Notes: a model not told the origin generated them from the letters alone. Numbered from the stretch's first letter, positions 22,403-32,192 are shown. The stretch is 36,083 nt of DNA from Ruminococcaceae bacterium UBA3751 (GCA_002371215.1 DFGL01000022.1:873-36955); one strand, 5' to 3'. Made by a program: numbers and translations.

Positions 22403-24853
22403 ATGAGCGAGAATAAAAATCTATCTATTGACGAAATTATAAAAAGAGCGGAAGAAATCAAAGCCGAAGCGGAGCGCCAGCTCGTTTCCGCCGAAAAGAG
22501 CCTTAACGAAAAGGCGAAGGCGGCTCAGGAGGAAATTATCCTTAACGAGAGCGAGGCGCAAAAGCGCCTTGCCGAGGCATTTGCAGAGGCTGAGCAGAAG
22601 GACGACGTAAAGGAGTACAACCCTTCAAAGTCCAACGAGTCGGCTGAGGAAGAGGTTAAGGTTTTCAGCCCCTCCAAGTCCGAAAAAGCCGAGCCTGAGG
22701 CTGAGAGCGCTGAAGAGGCACCCGTTATTAACGACGGCAAAACCCGTAACGTTGTTCTTGACAAAAGCAGCGATACCATCGTCGTTCCCGATAAGCTCGG
22801 CGAGGAAAAGAGAGCAGAGGAAAGAACAAAACCCGTTACCTTTATTACCAAAACGACGGACTCAGAGAGCGACGACGGGCTTGAGGATATCCCCACCATA
22901 GTTTCAAAGGAAAAGCTTTATAACACCTTCAATGCCGAGGCGGAAAATGCCGAGGAAATTGATGAAGGCGTTCAGATTACCTTTGAGGGCTTTGACGAAA
23001 AGGTTGATACCGTTGAGAAGATTGACGAGGCAGCAGCGGAGCGCGAGCTCGCAATCAGGCGAAGAGAAAAGGTTGGTAAATTCAGGCTCTTCGGCCCTGA
23101 CGAAACGGACAGCACCCTCGGCAGCGACGTTGTTGTTGACGACGATTACGAAAGCGAAAACGAAAAAGAGAGCTTCATCGGTTCGTTGATAAGGGAAAAG
23201 CAAAAGGTAAGAATCCGCGTTTTGCTCGGCGGCATAATCGGACTTATAATTATTGCCTTAACCGCGCTTAAGGACACAACTCTTATCCCCCTTTCCCTCT
23301 CCTCCCACACTGCGTATTTTACAACCGCGCTCGTTCTTTACTGCGCCGTTCTTATAGTTAACGGCAACGTTTTGTTCCACGGCTTCAAAATACGCAGAAA
23401 GATTAATTTTGATTTGCCCGTCAGCATTGTTGCCATAGGTATACTTATCCATTCCTTTGCGCTGACAATAAGCAGCAGCCTGTGGATAGATAACGGCGTT
23501 CTGCTTGCGGGCGCGGGAGCTTTCGCACTTTGTATGTCCCAGATAGGCAAGCTCAAAATGATGTCAAGAATTGTTGATAATTTTAATTTCATAACATCGC
23601 CCGGCGATAAATACACGCTTGAAAATATAACGAATTCCGTTGACGCAGAGATTATCAGCAGGGGCGCGATAAACGCCGAGCCAAGGCTCAAGATGAGCGT
23701 TAAGACGGACTTCCCCACCAACTTCCTTGAAATCTCCTGTAAAAACGAGCCTGCGGACAAAACCGCGGTAAGAATATTTATTGCCGATTTTGTGTTGAGT
23801 CTTGCGCTGTTTATTGCAATAGGCGTTATGGATAACTTTAACACCGCTTTCAACGTTGCGCTTTGCGGGCTTGCAATTTCGCTTCCCTGCTCGGCGCTGC
23901 TGCTCACAAACAGCCAGCTCTGTGATATTTCCGCCCAGCTTAAGGAATACGATTCAAGGGTCTGCGGCTTTGAGGGCGCGCTGATGGCAACGAACGGAAA
24001 CGCCGTTGTTATGGAGGCTGCGGATTTGTTCGGAAAGGACAGCTGCGGGCTTCACGGAATAAAAACCTTCGGCGGCGCCAAGGTTGACGACGCGATTATA
24101 AACGCGGCGGCGGTTATAGTTAAGACGAAGAGCCCCCTCGCCCACGTTTTTGACGACGTTATTATCGGCCAGCAATCGATTCTTCCACGCGTAGACGACG
24201 TTACCTATGAGGAAAAGCTCGGCACCTCCGCGTGGATTTACGATAAAAAAGTGCTCGTAGGCACGCGCGAGCTGCTTATTCACCACGACGTAAGCGTTCC
24301 CAAGGAAAGCTACGAGGAAAAGTTTACCCAGAGAGACAGAAAGGCGCTTTACCTTGCTATTGACGGCAAGATTATCGCAATGTTCATAGTAAGCTACGTT
24401 GCGGATAAGATGCTTTCGCGCGAGTTGAGAAAGCTTGAAAAGAACGACGTTGCCGTTATAGTTAAGAGCGCCGACCCGTATATTACCGAGGAGAGCATTG
24501 CCGAGCTGTTTGAATTGCGGGCAGGCTTTGTAAGGGTTATGAATTACTCGGCGGCAAGGGCGTTTGATAAATATTCCAACCTTGAGGTTGAAAAATCGCC
24601 CGCCTACGTCGTACACAGCGGCACGGCGCTCGGCTTAATCGGGGCAATGCGCGGCGCGGGAATTATTGTAGGAACGAAAGGAATTATCTCCTTCCTCTGC
24701 GCCTTCGGATGTCTGTTCGGATTTGCTGCGGTTGCGTTTTTCTCCCTGATTTCCGCTTATTCACAGATAAGCGCGCTCGGAATTATAATATTCCAGGCTA
24801 TATGGACGGCGTTTATATATGTTATAATTAAGTTAAAGGGGCTGGGATTATAA
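22403..24853 (+). CDS. P-type-ATPase-like membrane protein lacking the catalytic DKTGT motif
   Basis: An 816-residue protein. Residues 1-260 are very acidic; about 8-65 is a likely coiled coil and the rest low complexity. Membrane helices are at about 270-290, 303-323, 338-358, 362-380, 455-478, 481-503 and a C-terminal set from about 752 to 811. The order of parts follows P1B ATPases: SLPCSALLLT (494-503) sits where CPCALGLAT is found, and residues 608-670 (SAWIYDKKVLVGTRELL, LAIDGKIIAMFIVSYVADK) resemble the nucleotide-binding and hinge part. Where the phosphorylated DKTGTLT should be, near residues 535-543, the sequence reads VVMEAADLF. The TGDN hinge motif is VKSADPY. So it looks like a catalytically dead relative with a regulatory or scaffold role. 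It overlaps the sialidase-like gene by one base. Confidence 0.8.
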   Translation: MSENKNLSIDEIIKRAEEIKAEAERQLVSAEKSLNEKAKAAQEEIILNESEAQKRLAEAFAEAEQKDDVKEYNPSKSNESAEEEVKVFSPSKSEKAEPEAESAEEAPVINDGKTRNVVLDKSSDTIVVPDKLGEEKRAEERTKPVTFITKTTDSESDDGLEDIPTIVSKEKLYNTFNAEAENAEEIDEGVQITFEGFDEKVDTVEKIDEAAAERELAIRRREKVGKFRLFGPDETDSTLGSDVVVDDDYESENEKESFIGSLIREKQKVRIRVLLGGIIGLIIIALTALKDTTLIPLSLSSHTAYFTTALVLYCAVLIVNGNVLFHGFKIRRKINFDLPVSIVAIGILIHSFALTISSSLWIDNGVLLAGAGAFALCMSQIGKLKMMSRIVDNFNFITSPGDKYTLENITNSVDAEIISRGAINAEPRLKMSVKTDFPTNFLEISCKNEPADKTAVRIFIADFVLSLALFIAIGVMDNFNTAFNVALCGLAISLPCSALLLTNSQLCDISAQLKEYDSRVCGFEGALMATNGNAVVMEAADLFGKDSCGLHGIKTFGGAKVDDAIINAAAVIVKTKSPLAHVFDDVIIGQQSILPRVDDVTYEEKLGTSAWIYDKKVLVGTRELLIHHDVSVPKESYEEKFTQRDRKALYLAIDGKIIAMFIVSYVADKMLSRELRKLEKNDVAVIVKSADPYITEESIAELFELRAGFVRVMNYSAARAFDKYSNLEVEKSPAYVVHSGTALGLIGAMRGAGIIVGTKGIISFLCAFGCLFGFAAVAFFSLISAYSQISALGIIIFQAIWTAFIYVIIKLKGLGL

Positions 24854-26190
24854 TGAATAAGAAAAAATCAATTAAAATTGCAGTTGCAGCAGTGGCGGTT
24901 TCGGCGGTTGCCGTTCTCGGCGCAGGCGCAATTATCGGTGCAACCGGCTGGACGGGCAGCGACTATACAATCCCCGAGGTTGACCTCAGCGCAGTAAGGG
25001 AAAACGTTGACACTCAGAGCCGTTACCTCTATGAACAGACTGTTGTTGACGATACGGAGGATTACCTCGGCCACCCCGACAGCGTACTCCTTAAAGACGG
25101 TAAAATCCTTACCCTTTATCCGAAGGGGCACGGCAAGGGCGCCATTCTTAACAAATTGAGCACTGACGGCGGAAAAAGCTGGAGCGATTCCGTTAAGGAT
25201 ACTCCGCTCACCTGGGAGGATTCGCTTGAAACACCTACGGTTTACCGCTGCACTCTGCACGACGGAAGCGAAAAGCTCATTCTGATTTCCGCTAATCCGC
25301 AATGGCCGAATATGAAAACCGACGGCGGATTTAACTGCTCTGTATCAAGCGACGAGGGGCAGACCTGGACTCAGTTTGAAAGCTTTTATTCAAAGGGCTC
25401 AAACGGCGGCGTTGTGCCGATAGTTGCAATGTCAAGCCTTACTCAGCTTAAGGAAAACGGCGAGTTTGTTGATAAATGGATGGGTACCTTCCACGATTCC
25501 GAATTCATAAATTATAAAACCATTCTCACCTTTGATGAAGACGGCTATCCCTACTGGAGCAAGCCGGAAAAGTATTTTTCAAAATACCGTCTTATTGAGG
25601 AAAAGGCTAAGATGTGCGAGGTTGAGATTATCCGTTCAGACGGCGGCAAGGGCGACGAGCTCTGCCTTATTGCCCGCAGTAATTCAAAAAAGATGAACTC
25701 GCTTATCTCCTTCTCAACCGACGAGGGCGCTTCCTGGAGTCAGCCCAAAGAGGTGCCCGCAGCGCTTAACGGCGAAAGGCACAAGGCTGAATGGACAAAC
25801 GACGGCAGGCTGTTCATCACCTTCCGCTCCATTGAGAGAGGTCCTAAGGCAAAAGAGGCAAAGGGTTTTCACCTTTTCAACACTAAAAAGTGGATCAGCG
25901 AGGGCTGGGTTGCCTGGGTAGGCACCTACGACGACCTTAAAAACGGCAAGGAGGGGCAGTACAGAATAAAACTCGCCCACACCTACCTTGACGGTCAGAG
26001 CGCCGACGGCTACGTTGCCAACCCCGATACGGGCTACTGCGGAAACGTCGTTCTGCCCGACGGAACGATAGTTACCTCAAGCTACGGACAATTCAGCCCG
26101 AAAGCAAAGGCGAGCGACGGCAAGCTTAAAACCTATATAATTTCAAAGCGAATTAACCTTAAAGACACAGATAAACTCGTTAATAAATAA
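24853..26190 (+). CDS. Membrane-anchored or secreted sialidase-like beta-propeller protein
   Basis: A 445-residue protein with an N-terminal hydrophobic segment (residues about 8-31) acting as signal or anchor, and three Asp-boxes: STDGGKSW (103-110), SSDEGQTW (165-172), STDEGASW (288-295). Such boxes mark sialidase-fold propellers. The N-terminal blade has YLGHPDSVLLKDGKI instead of the RIP motif of GH33 sialidases, so activity on sialic acid is not certain; Arg residues at about 275 and 325 (LIARSNSKK, ITFRSIERG) could be two of the arginine triad. The ATG overlaps the TAA of the previous gene (TAATG), so the two are translationally coupled. A strong hairpin follows. Confidence 0.82.
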   Translation: MNKKKSIKIAVAAVAVSAVAVLGAGAIIGATGWTGSDYTIPEVDLSAVRENVDTQSRYLYEQTVVDDTEDYLGHPDSVLLKDGKILTLYPKGHGKGAILNKLSTDGGKSWSDSVKDTPLTWEDSLETPTVYRCTLHDGSEKLILISANPQWPNMKTDGGFNCSVSSDEGQTWTQFESFYSKGSNGGVVPIVAMSSLTQLKENGEFVDKWMGTFHDSEFINYKTILTFDEDGYPYWSKPEKYFSKYRLIEEKAKMCEVEIIRSDGGKGDELCLIARSNSKKMNSLISFSTDEGASWSQPKEVPAALNGERHKAEWTNDGRLFITFRSIERGPKAKEAKGFHLFNTKKWISEGWVAWVGTYDDLKNGKEGQYRIKLAHTYLDGQSADGYVANPDTGYCGNVVLPDGTIVTSSYGQFSPKAKASDGKLKTYIISKRINLKDTDKLVNK

Positions 26191-26202
26191 CAAAAGGACT
26201 GC

Positions 26203-26245
26203 AAGGGAGGCCCTTCGTAAAGAAGGCTGCCTCCCTTTGCTTTTA
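26203..26245 (+). terminator. Terminator of the rlmB unit
   Basis: Outer stem AAGGGAGGC (26203-26211) / GCCTCCCTT (26229-26237), inner stem CCTTC / GAAGG with GTAAA loop, then TGCTTTTAT. The CCTTCGTAAAGAAGG part matches the motif found at three other gene ends. Confidence 0.82.
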
Positions 26246-26296
26246 TAATCAGCCGATGTTTGATTTCAGGTATGAAAAAGTATATTGCTGATGAGA

Positions 26297-26332
26297 AAAA
26301 CAGGCTCTGAGTGTTGACTCTGAGCCTGTTTT
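26297..26332. terminator. Bidirectional terminator upstream of the giant gene's stop
   Basis: AAAACAGGCTC / GAGCCTGTTTT, 11 bp, with a T run on each strand side. It mainly serves the minus-strand gene ending at 26337. Confidence 0.85.
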
Positions 26333-26336
26333 ATTG

Positions 26337-29300
26337 TTATTTTACTTTAATTTTAACTGTTACGGTTACAGTCTTTGCAGCATACTCATTATTGCCTGCT
26401 GCTATGACCTTAATTTTAACCTTATACTTACCTTTTTTTAAGCCTTTTTTTATGGTAATTTTACCGTTTTTTGCAACCTTAAAGTACTTTTTAAAGCTCT
26501 TCTTTCCTTTTTTGGCAGAGGAAAGCCGATAAGTTACTTTACCTTGAGCTTTGCGTACGCTCGCCCACTTCTTAAGCGCAATTGTACGCTTCTTTTTCTT
26601 AAGCTTAGCAAATTTTACCGTCGGCTTTTTAGCTTTAACTCTAAGTGTATTTGGCTTTTTAGCTTTAACCGTAGGAGTATTTGGCTTTTTGGTAAGTCTG
26701 GCAACGGGCTTTTGTTCTACAAGCACCGCACCGCATACCGAACAGTGCTTTCCTTCCGTTTTACCTTCGGAAGTATAAGTTGCAGGAACAGCCTTATCAA
26801 CAACCTCGGTATGACCGTTAAACGCACAGACAGTTTCCGAGAATTCGGGTACGTCCGCATCGTCTTTTGCAATTACATAATAGCTGAAATGGTCAAGATA
26901 CAGATAGGCAAATGTTCCGCTCTTAACAATTTCAACTTTATGCTTAACACCGTTTTCTATTCTGTAAGCATATAGTTTGCTGGCGCGGATAAGAGCGTCG
27001 TTATCTAACGAAACCTTTACCACTATTGTACCGTCAGGCTGAATATTCGTGCTCTCCTGAGTCAGATTAAGGTCATAAACAGTAGCATTTGTTCTTGAAC
27101 TTGAAGCAGCTACATATTTTATTACGGTTTCCTCCTGATAAACATCACCGCAATTTGAACATATAATACTTGCTACAGACTGTTCATCTGTTTTTGCAAT
27201 GTTTGCACAGTAATTGTGTTGACATACAGGCGCGGTTTCGCTGTAGCTGTATCCGCATATTGAACAGGTGTATTTTGTAACAACACCTGTTTCGCAGGAA
27301 CCTGAAATCTCAGTGTCAAACCTATGAGTATGCTCAATAAATACAGCCGTAAATTCAAGGTCTTTGCTTTCCATACGGTAAGGCACAATATCATTCCAGC
27401 CGACAAAAATGCAGCCTTCCGGCGCATTGACTTCCGGCGGAACAATAACCTGACCTTCTCTGTACTGCTGCACTGTTTCATCGTCATTAATAATCCATTT
27501 AACATTGTGCTTTGCTGAATTATTCTCTGCCGTAACTGTAGTTACATGTTCGGTTGCAACAGTATTATCACCGACAGCAAAGGTTGCATACGAAAGCTGT
27601 GGAGGCGTTATTACAGCGCCCGGAGCGGTTTCTTCTATTGCATATACTTCACCGTCAACTACATATTTGACTATATATCTTGAGCTGTCAATTTCAATAT
27701 CGGCAGGAGGGTTGAAACGGGCTACTGTTGCTCCGTCTTTTTCAATATATCCCGATTCACCGTCAGATAAACTGTAAAATCCTGCGTCAATTGCATTTTC
27801 GTTTGCCGTTACCTCATAAGTAACCGTAACTCCGTATCCCTTTTGCGTACCGTTGTCAAATACCGCTTTAGGGCTTATGTTTTCAATGCGGAGCGTGGTT
27901 GTTCCGTCGTTTTCACGCGTGATACGGATTTGCTCGTTTGATACGCCGTAGGTGCTCACAAGGAACGAACGCAAAGCCGTTTCCTGCTCTTGCGTTAACG
28001 TGAAATACTTAGAAACAGTATCCACTACGGTAATATTTGAGAACGTAATAGTGTTTGAGATTTTTTGTGCAACAATATTATCAAAAATATCAGCAAGGGT
28101 ATCGGAATTATCCGCCGTAATAAAGAAGCTGTCCTCTTCCTTGGCGGCACCGTTATTTATCTGCGTGCTGTTGGGATAATTTGAAGAAACATAATGCATA
28201 AACGCATTCATCTTTTCAATATCACTTGAAGGATTTTCGTCAAGCGCCGTATCGGGTGAGGCGTCTATTGAAACACCAACGGAGTAAATATTTGCACCGT
28301 ACAGTTTTTTGATATCCCCGGCAGTACTGATAGCGCTGTTAGCATAAGCGTCTATAAAGTCTCCGTAATATGTCGGAACGCCGTCGGTAAGGAAAACTAC
28401 TGTTTTTTCTCTGCCGTCGTCTTTATTGTTTGCAAGAATTCTTTTTGCAACATCAAGGCCGTAATCCGAACGCGTAGCGCCGTTAGCAGATAAGCCGTTA
28501 ATCGTTGATATCAGAGACTTATTGCTTGCAGGCACAAATGCCTTTGAATATCTGTCTCCGGTCAGAAGGCTTGCTTCTGAAGCGAAGCTGACAATGGCAA
28601 TACGGTGATCAACTCCGTTAGCTTCGGCATTTTCGGCAATTTTTCCGACGAAATTACGCGACACCTCTTTGAGTACCTGCAGCCTCGTTTTTCCGTTTGG
28701 CATTCTGTCGTTCATTGAACCTGAGGTATCCAGCACAAGGATTATGTCGGTTGGAACTGCGCCGTACTTAACCTTAGCATTAAGTGTTTCAGCAAATGCC
28801 GAAAGTGTAATCTTAGCAATTCCGTCTTCATATACAACATTTTTATCCGTTTCAAGCTCGGATTCATTATCTGAAGATTTCAACTCATATACAGCCTTAA
28901 TCTCTATATCTTTATCAGAAAGAGTATAATCCTCCCAGTAACCGATGTATCTGCTTCCCTTCTGAGGTACTTCAGGCTCGCTAATTACAGAAGCTCCCGA
29001 CATAAACCGAACCTTATCAACGATTGTTTTACTTCCGTCGTCATTCACAACAACAAATGTTGCGGTATAAGAGGTAATTATGTCAGTGTCTCTGTATTCA
29101 ATATGCGTTTCATCATTTTTACATATTCGTTTTTCCTGACCTTTTTCGTCAATTGTAGCTTCTTTTACAGTAATCCATTCGCCCCAGTCGTGGCCCGTTT
29201 TGGCGACAGGTTCGGTATATTGATGGCTTGCATCATTTCTGCAAGTGAAAGTTTTCACTCCGTCGGCTGTACAGGTAGCAGGAGTGGTGATAACGCCGTC

Positions 29301-31937
29301 GTCATAATCGTGACCGAGAGCCGCAACAACTTCCTGAGCTACAAGAACTTTGTTGCAAACCGAGCAGTGTGAGCCTTCGGTGAGACCTGTTTCGGTACAG
29401 GTCGGAGCGACAGCGGCGTCGGTAACCGACTTATGTCCGCTCGCTTCAATATCTCTCGTTTCTATATGTGAACTGTCGTTCTTGCAGACGCGTTGCTCAC
29501 TGCCCTTTTCCTCGCAAGTTGCGGGAGTGACAACTTCCCATTCGCCCCAGTCGTGGCCCGTTTTGGCGACAGGTTCGGTATATTGATGGCTTGCATCATT
29601 TCTGCAAGTGAAAGTTTTCACACCGTCGTCTGTGCAGGTTGCAGGAGTGGTGATAACGCCACCGTCATAATCGTGACCGAGAGGCTCAGTATAATCGCCT
29701 ACGTAACTGTTGTCGCCACGTATACAAGTATAAGTTGTATATCCCTGCTCCGTACAGGTTGGCGCTGTTACTGCAGCCTGATAGCTGTGCGTAAGGGCGT
29801 CTATATCCTCGCCGCCTCTTGTTTCTTCAATGTGGCAACGGTTACAGCTTCTTGTTTCTACTGCAGTCTTTCCCTTTTCTGTACAAGTAGGCTCAACTGC
29901 CGCTGTTGTTACCGTCCACTCGCTCCAATCGTGACCGAGAGGCTCAGTATAATCGCCTACGTAACTGTTGTCGCCACGTATACAAGTATAAGTTGTATAT
30001 CCATTCTCCGTACACGTCGGCGCTGTAACTGCAGCTTGATAACTGTGCTTAAGGGCGTCTATATTCTCGCCGCCTCTTGTTTCTTCAACGTGGCAACGGT
30101 TACAGCTTCTTGTTTCTACTGCAGTCTTTCCCTTTTCTGTACACGTAGGCTCAACTGCCGCTGTTGTTACCGTCCATTCGCCCCAGTCGTGGTCTGAAAA
30201 CAGTGCAATATATTCTAAATCCCTGTCAGGCATTGTTTTTTCAACAGACGCAATTGATTCTCCGTCTTCACTCCAGCCGAGGAAATCAAAGCCCGATTTT
30301 TCAGGGTCGTCAGGAACGTTTATCGGCGCACCAAAATACAATTCACAACCTGAATTATTCGTACCGTCATCAAATGTAAGAGTATGCTTATTTCTTCCGA
30401 TGTATACCTTTAAAACAAGATTTTCACCTTGTGTGAGTACTCCGCTTAAAACGCTTTTTTCAGTGTCAAGATAGAATCCTTCTTCCGGTGTATAATCAGC
30501 GGTAACAGTTTCATTGAGCGTATATTCAGAGTTTTCGGTTGAAACTAATTGATAATCTCCCTGCGTATCCATTAAATAAGTCTCTACAGTGTATCCCTTA
30601 ACTCCGACTGAAGTCCACTGTGCGTTTAACGTTATGGATTTATCATCGGAATAGGTGTCACCCGGATAATACTTTTTTGAAAATATTGCGGTTGAAGACC
30701 AATAGTTAAAATTATATCCGTATCTTGTTGGCACTTCATCAGTGATAACCAGAGGCTCCCCTTGGTTTTTAATCTGATATTCAGGTCCTCCCTCTCCACC
30801 GTTGGCGTTATATGTGATTAAGTATTTATCTGAGCCCAGCTCAGTCCAGGCAGCATATAGAGTGGTCGTTTCTCCTGAATAGTCGGCGCCGGGTTGATAA
30901 GTTGCCTCTTCGGCATCAGGAGACTCAGCCCAGCCTTTAAAAATATAACCGTCTCGCTTCGGTTTAGCTGTGCTTAACTTAATTGTCTCTCCTTCACAGT
31001 AAGTTTGAGTTGCAGGGGCATATTGACCGCCGTTTGCGTTGTAGTATACAAAGCGTTCACCCTTCCATACAGCATAAAGCGTTATATCGTTATTTTTGCT
31101 GTATGTATCTCCCGGCTGATAAGCAGGAGTAGCATATACTGTACTTAAATCTGCTGAATAAATATCCTGATAAGTATTAAAAATACCTGTATTAAGATTT
31201 TTGCCGCTGACAAACGCTGTTTTCGGAGCCCATCCAAGGAACGTATACCCTTCCCTTTCGGGAATTTGGGAGCTGAGCGCTATATCTGCACCGTGTTTCT
31301 TTTCTTGTGAGGACGGAGCATTTTGCCCTCCGTTAGCGTCATAAGTAATTGAATATATTGATGAATTTGTTCTGTATCTGTAATAAGTAACATCCTTATA
31401 TTCATCCTGGCTGTTAACAAGGTAGACAATCTGATTTCTTTTATCTGTCTGACCGCTCTGGTCGGCACGAAGCGCGTAGCCCACCTGATTGCCGCCGTTT
31501 TTACAATACTGCATAGAGGCGCCGTTACCCGGTAATTCCCCGTTAGCGGCTGACAGAATATATCCCGGGCTTACGTTTCTATAATAACCGGTCGGATAAG
31601 CCTGGGTACCCTTGGTGTAAGAATACACCGAATAATAAGAGCCTACGTTTTCTAAGTAGTGCCAATTTCCTCCCGTATTGCTGTATACATATGGGTTTGA
31701 GGCAGAATCTCCTGCATACCATGTGCAATAATAATCATAATCATAACGGGTACGCCAATATTCACTGACAGTTTTTGTTTCAACCTCTGTATTGCCATCA
31801 GCAGTTACAGGCGTAGTTGACCAATCGCTCCAATCGGAATAAATCTCCGTCTTTGCATACGACAAAAATGAAGATGACGAAAAAATCATCACTCCGGCAA
31901 GAAGTACCGAAAAATATTTCTTCAGTCTTTTACCCAT
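26337..31937 (-). CDS. Giant secreted surface protein with InlB-type repeats, Cys-rich repeats and a VWA domain
   Basis: An 1866-residue protein. Signal peptide at 1-28 (ends SYAKT). Residues about 195-445 hold three InlB/Flg_new repeats (YDANGG..P.REGYTFLGW; YNANGG..PKRDGYIFKGW; YNANGG..PTRYGYNF), and 513-580 a further one. Residues 584-755 are two near-identical 86-residue Cys-rich units, followed by more PATC...TC type units to about 950. A VWA domain begins near 1063 with the MIDAS motif DTSGSM (1070-1075), GATRSDYG and FLTDGVP. After another Cys-rich part, the C-terminus (about last 120 residues) is extremely Lys-rich (KKPTVKFAKLKKKKRTI, KKGLKKGKYKVKIKV). No LPXTG. Likely binds host or cell-surface ligands through VWA; the Lys-rich end may hold it to the wall. 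GGAGG is 7 bases before the ATG. Confidence 0.92.
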   Translation of the reverse strand: MGKRLKKYFSVLLAGVMIFSSSSFLSYAKTEIYSDWSDWSTTPVTADGNTEVETKTVSEYWRTRYDYDYYCTWYAGDSASNPYVYSNTGGNWHYLENVGSYYSVYSYTKGTQAYPTGYYRNVSPGYILSAANGELPGNGASMQYCKNGGNQVGYALRADQSGQTDKRNQIVYLVNSQDEYKDVTYYRYRTNSSIYSITYDANGGQNAPSSQEKKHGADIALSSQIPEREGYTFLGWAPKTAFVSGKNLNTGIFNTYQDIYSADLSTVYATPAYQPGDTYSKNNDITLYAVWKGERFVYYNANGGQYAPATQTYCEGETIKLSTAKPKRDGYIFKGWAESPDAEEATYQPGADYSGETTTLYAAWTELGSDKYLITYNANGGEGGPEYQIKNQGEPLVITDEVPTRYGYNFNYWSSTAIFSKKYYPGDTYSDDKSITLNAQWTSVGVKGYTVETYLMDTQGDYQLVSTENSEYTLNETVTADYTPEEGFYLDTEKSVLSGVLTQGENLVLKVYIGRNKHTLTFDDGTNNSGCELYFGAPINVPDDPEKSGFDFLGWSEDGESIASVEKTMPDRDLEYIALFSDHDWGEWTVTTAAVEPTCTEKGKTAVETRSCNRCHVEETRGGENIDALKHSYQAAVTAPTCTENGYTTYTCIRGDNSYVGDYTEPLGHDWSEWTVTTAAVEPTCTEKGKTAVETRSCNRCHIEETRGGEDIDALTHSYQAAVTAPTCTEQGYTTYTCIRGDNSYVGDYTEPLGHDYDGGVITTPATCTDDGVKTFTCRNDASHQYTEPVAKTGHDWGEWEVVTPATCEEKGSEQRVCKNDSSHIETRDIEASGHKSVTDAAVAPTCTETGLTEGSHCSVCNKVLVAQEVVAALGHDYDDGVITTPATCTADGVKTFTCRNDASHQYTEPVAKTGHDWGEWITVKEATIDEKGQEKRICKNDETHIEYRDTDIITSYTATFVVVNDDGSKTIVDKVRFMSGASVISEPEVPQKGSRYIGYWEDYTLSDKDIEIKAVYELKSSDNESELETDKNVVYEDGIAKITLSAFAETLNAKVKYGAVPTDIILVLDTSGSMNDRMPNGKTRLQVLKEVSRNFVGKIAENAEANGVDHRIAIVSFASEASLLTGDRYSKAFVPASNKSLISTINGLSANGATRSDYGLDVAKRILANNKDDGREKTVVFLTDGVPTYYGDFIDAYANSAISTAGDIKKLYGANIYSVGVSIDASPDTALDENPSSDIEKMNAFMHYVSSNYPNSTQINNGAAKEEDSFFITADNSDTLADIFDNIVAQKISNTITFSNITVVDTVSKYFTLTQEQETALRSFLVSTYGVSNEQIRITRENDGTTTLRIENISPKAVFDNGTQKGYGVTVTYEVTANENAIDAGFYSLSDGESGYIEKDGATVARFNPPADIEIDSSRYIVKYVVDGEVYAIEETAPGAVITPPQLSYATFAVGDNTVATEHVTTVTAENNSAKHNVKWIINDDETVQQYREGQVIVPPEVNAPEGCIFVGWNDIVPYRMESKDLEFTAVFIEHTHRFDTEISGSCETGVVTKYTCSICGYSYSETAPVCQHNYCANIAKTDEQSVASIICSNCGDVYQEETVIKYVAASSSRTNATVYDLNLTQESTNIQPDGTIVVKVSLDNDALIRASKLYAYRIENGVKHKVEIVKSGTFAYLYLDHFSYYVIAKDDADVPEFSETVCAFNGHTEVVDKAVPATYTSEGKTEGKHCSVCGAVLVEQKPVARLTKKPNTPTVKAKKPNTLRVKAKKPTVKFAKLKKKKRTIALKKWASVRKAQGKVTYRLSSAKKGKKSFKKYFKVAKNGKITIKKGLKKGKYKVKIKVIAAGNNEYAAKTVTVTVKIKVK
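29673..30188 (-). repeat. Tandem 258-bp repeat inside the giant gene
   Basis: Two adjacent units (30188-29931 and 29930-29673) encode the 86-residue Cys-rich module with SCNRCH and TYTCIRGDNSYVGDY; they differ by few bases. A second repeat pair, about 141 bases at 29175-29315 and 29538-29678 (offset 363), encodes the YDGGVITTPATC..DASHQYTEP module. Near identity at DNA level suggests recent duplication or gene conversion. Confidence 0.9.
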
Positions 31938-32051
31938 ACTCTAACCTCCACTGATAAAAACGTTGCCGAAAAACAGCAATGTGGAATTACCGTATTCGGC
32001 GCAGCTTGTCTGCTTATTATCGTTTGATACAAATAATTTATATATATTCAT

Positions 32052-32080
32052 ATATTAATATATTTGCGCAGTATAGTCAA
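32052..32080 (-). promoter_or_regulatory. Sigma-A promoter of the giant surface protein gene
   Basis: TTGACT (32080-32075), 17-base spacer, TAATAT (32057-32052). The leader is about 107 bases and can form a GCCGAA...TTCGGC stem; no terminator is seen in it. This differs from leaders L1 and L2. Confidence 0.78.
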
Positions 32081-32159
32081 CAAAGGAATTATTCATTGGA
32101 ATAAACAGAATAATAATTCCTGATTCCAAATAATATATTTGCCGTGCGGCAAGCACCCA

Positions 32160-32192
32160 CAATTCCGAATTCCGCTTTCCGAATTCCGAATT
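32160..32192. repeat. Half copy of the modular repeat (GGAATTC array only)
   Basis: AATTCCGAATTCCGC, TTTCCGAATTCCGAATT, next to the PHP gene terminator. The TTAATTC array is missing here. The upstream stretch 32081-32159 shows only A+T-rich sequence. Confidence 0.65.

Noticed and set aside
28678..30379. Plus-strand open frames opposite the giant gene
   Set aside because: They mirror the repeats of the minus-strand gene, lack RBS sequences and show no known domain.
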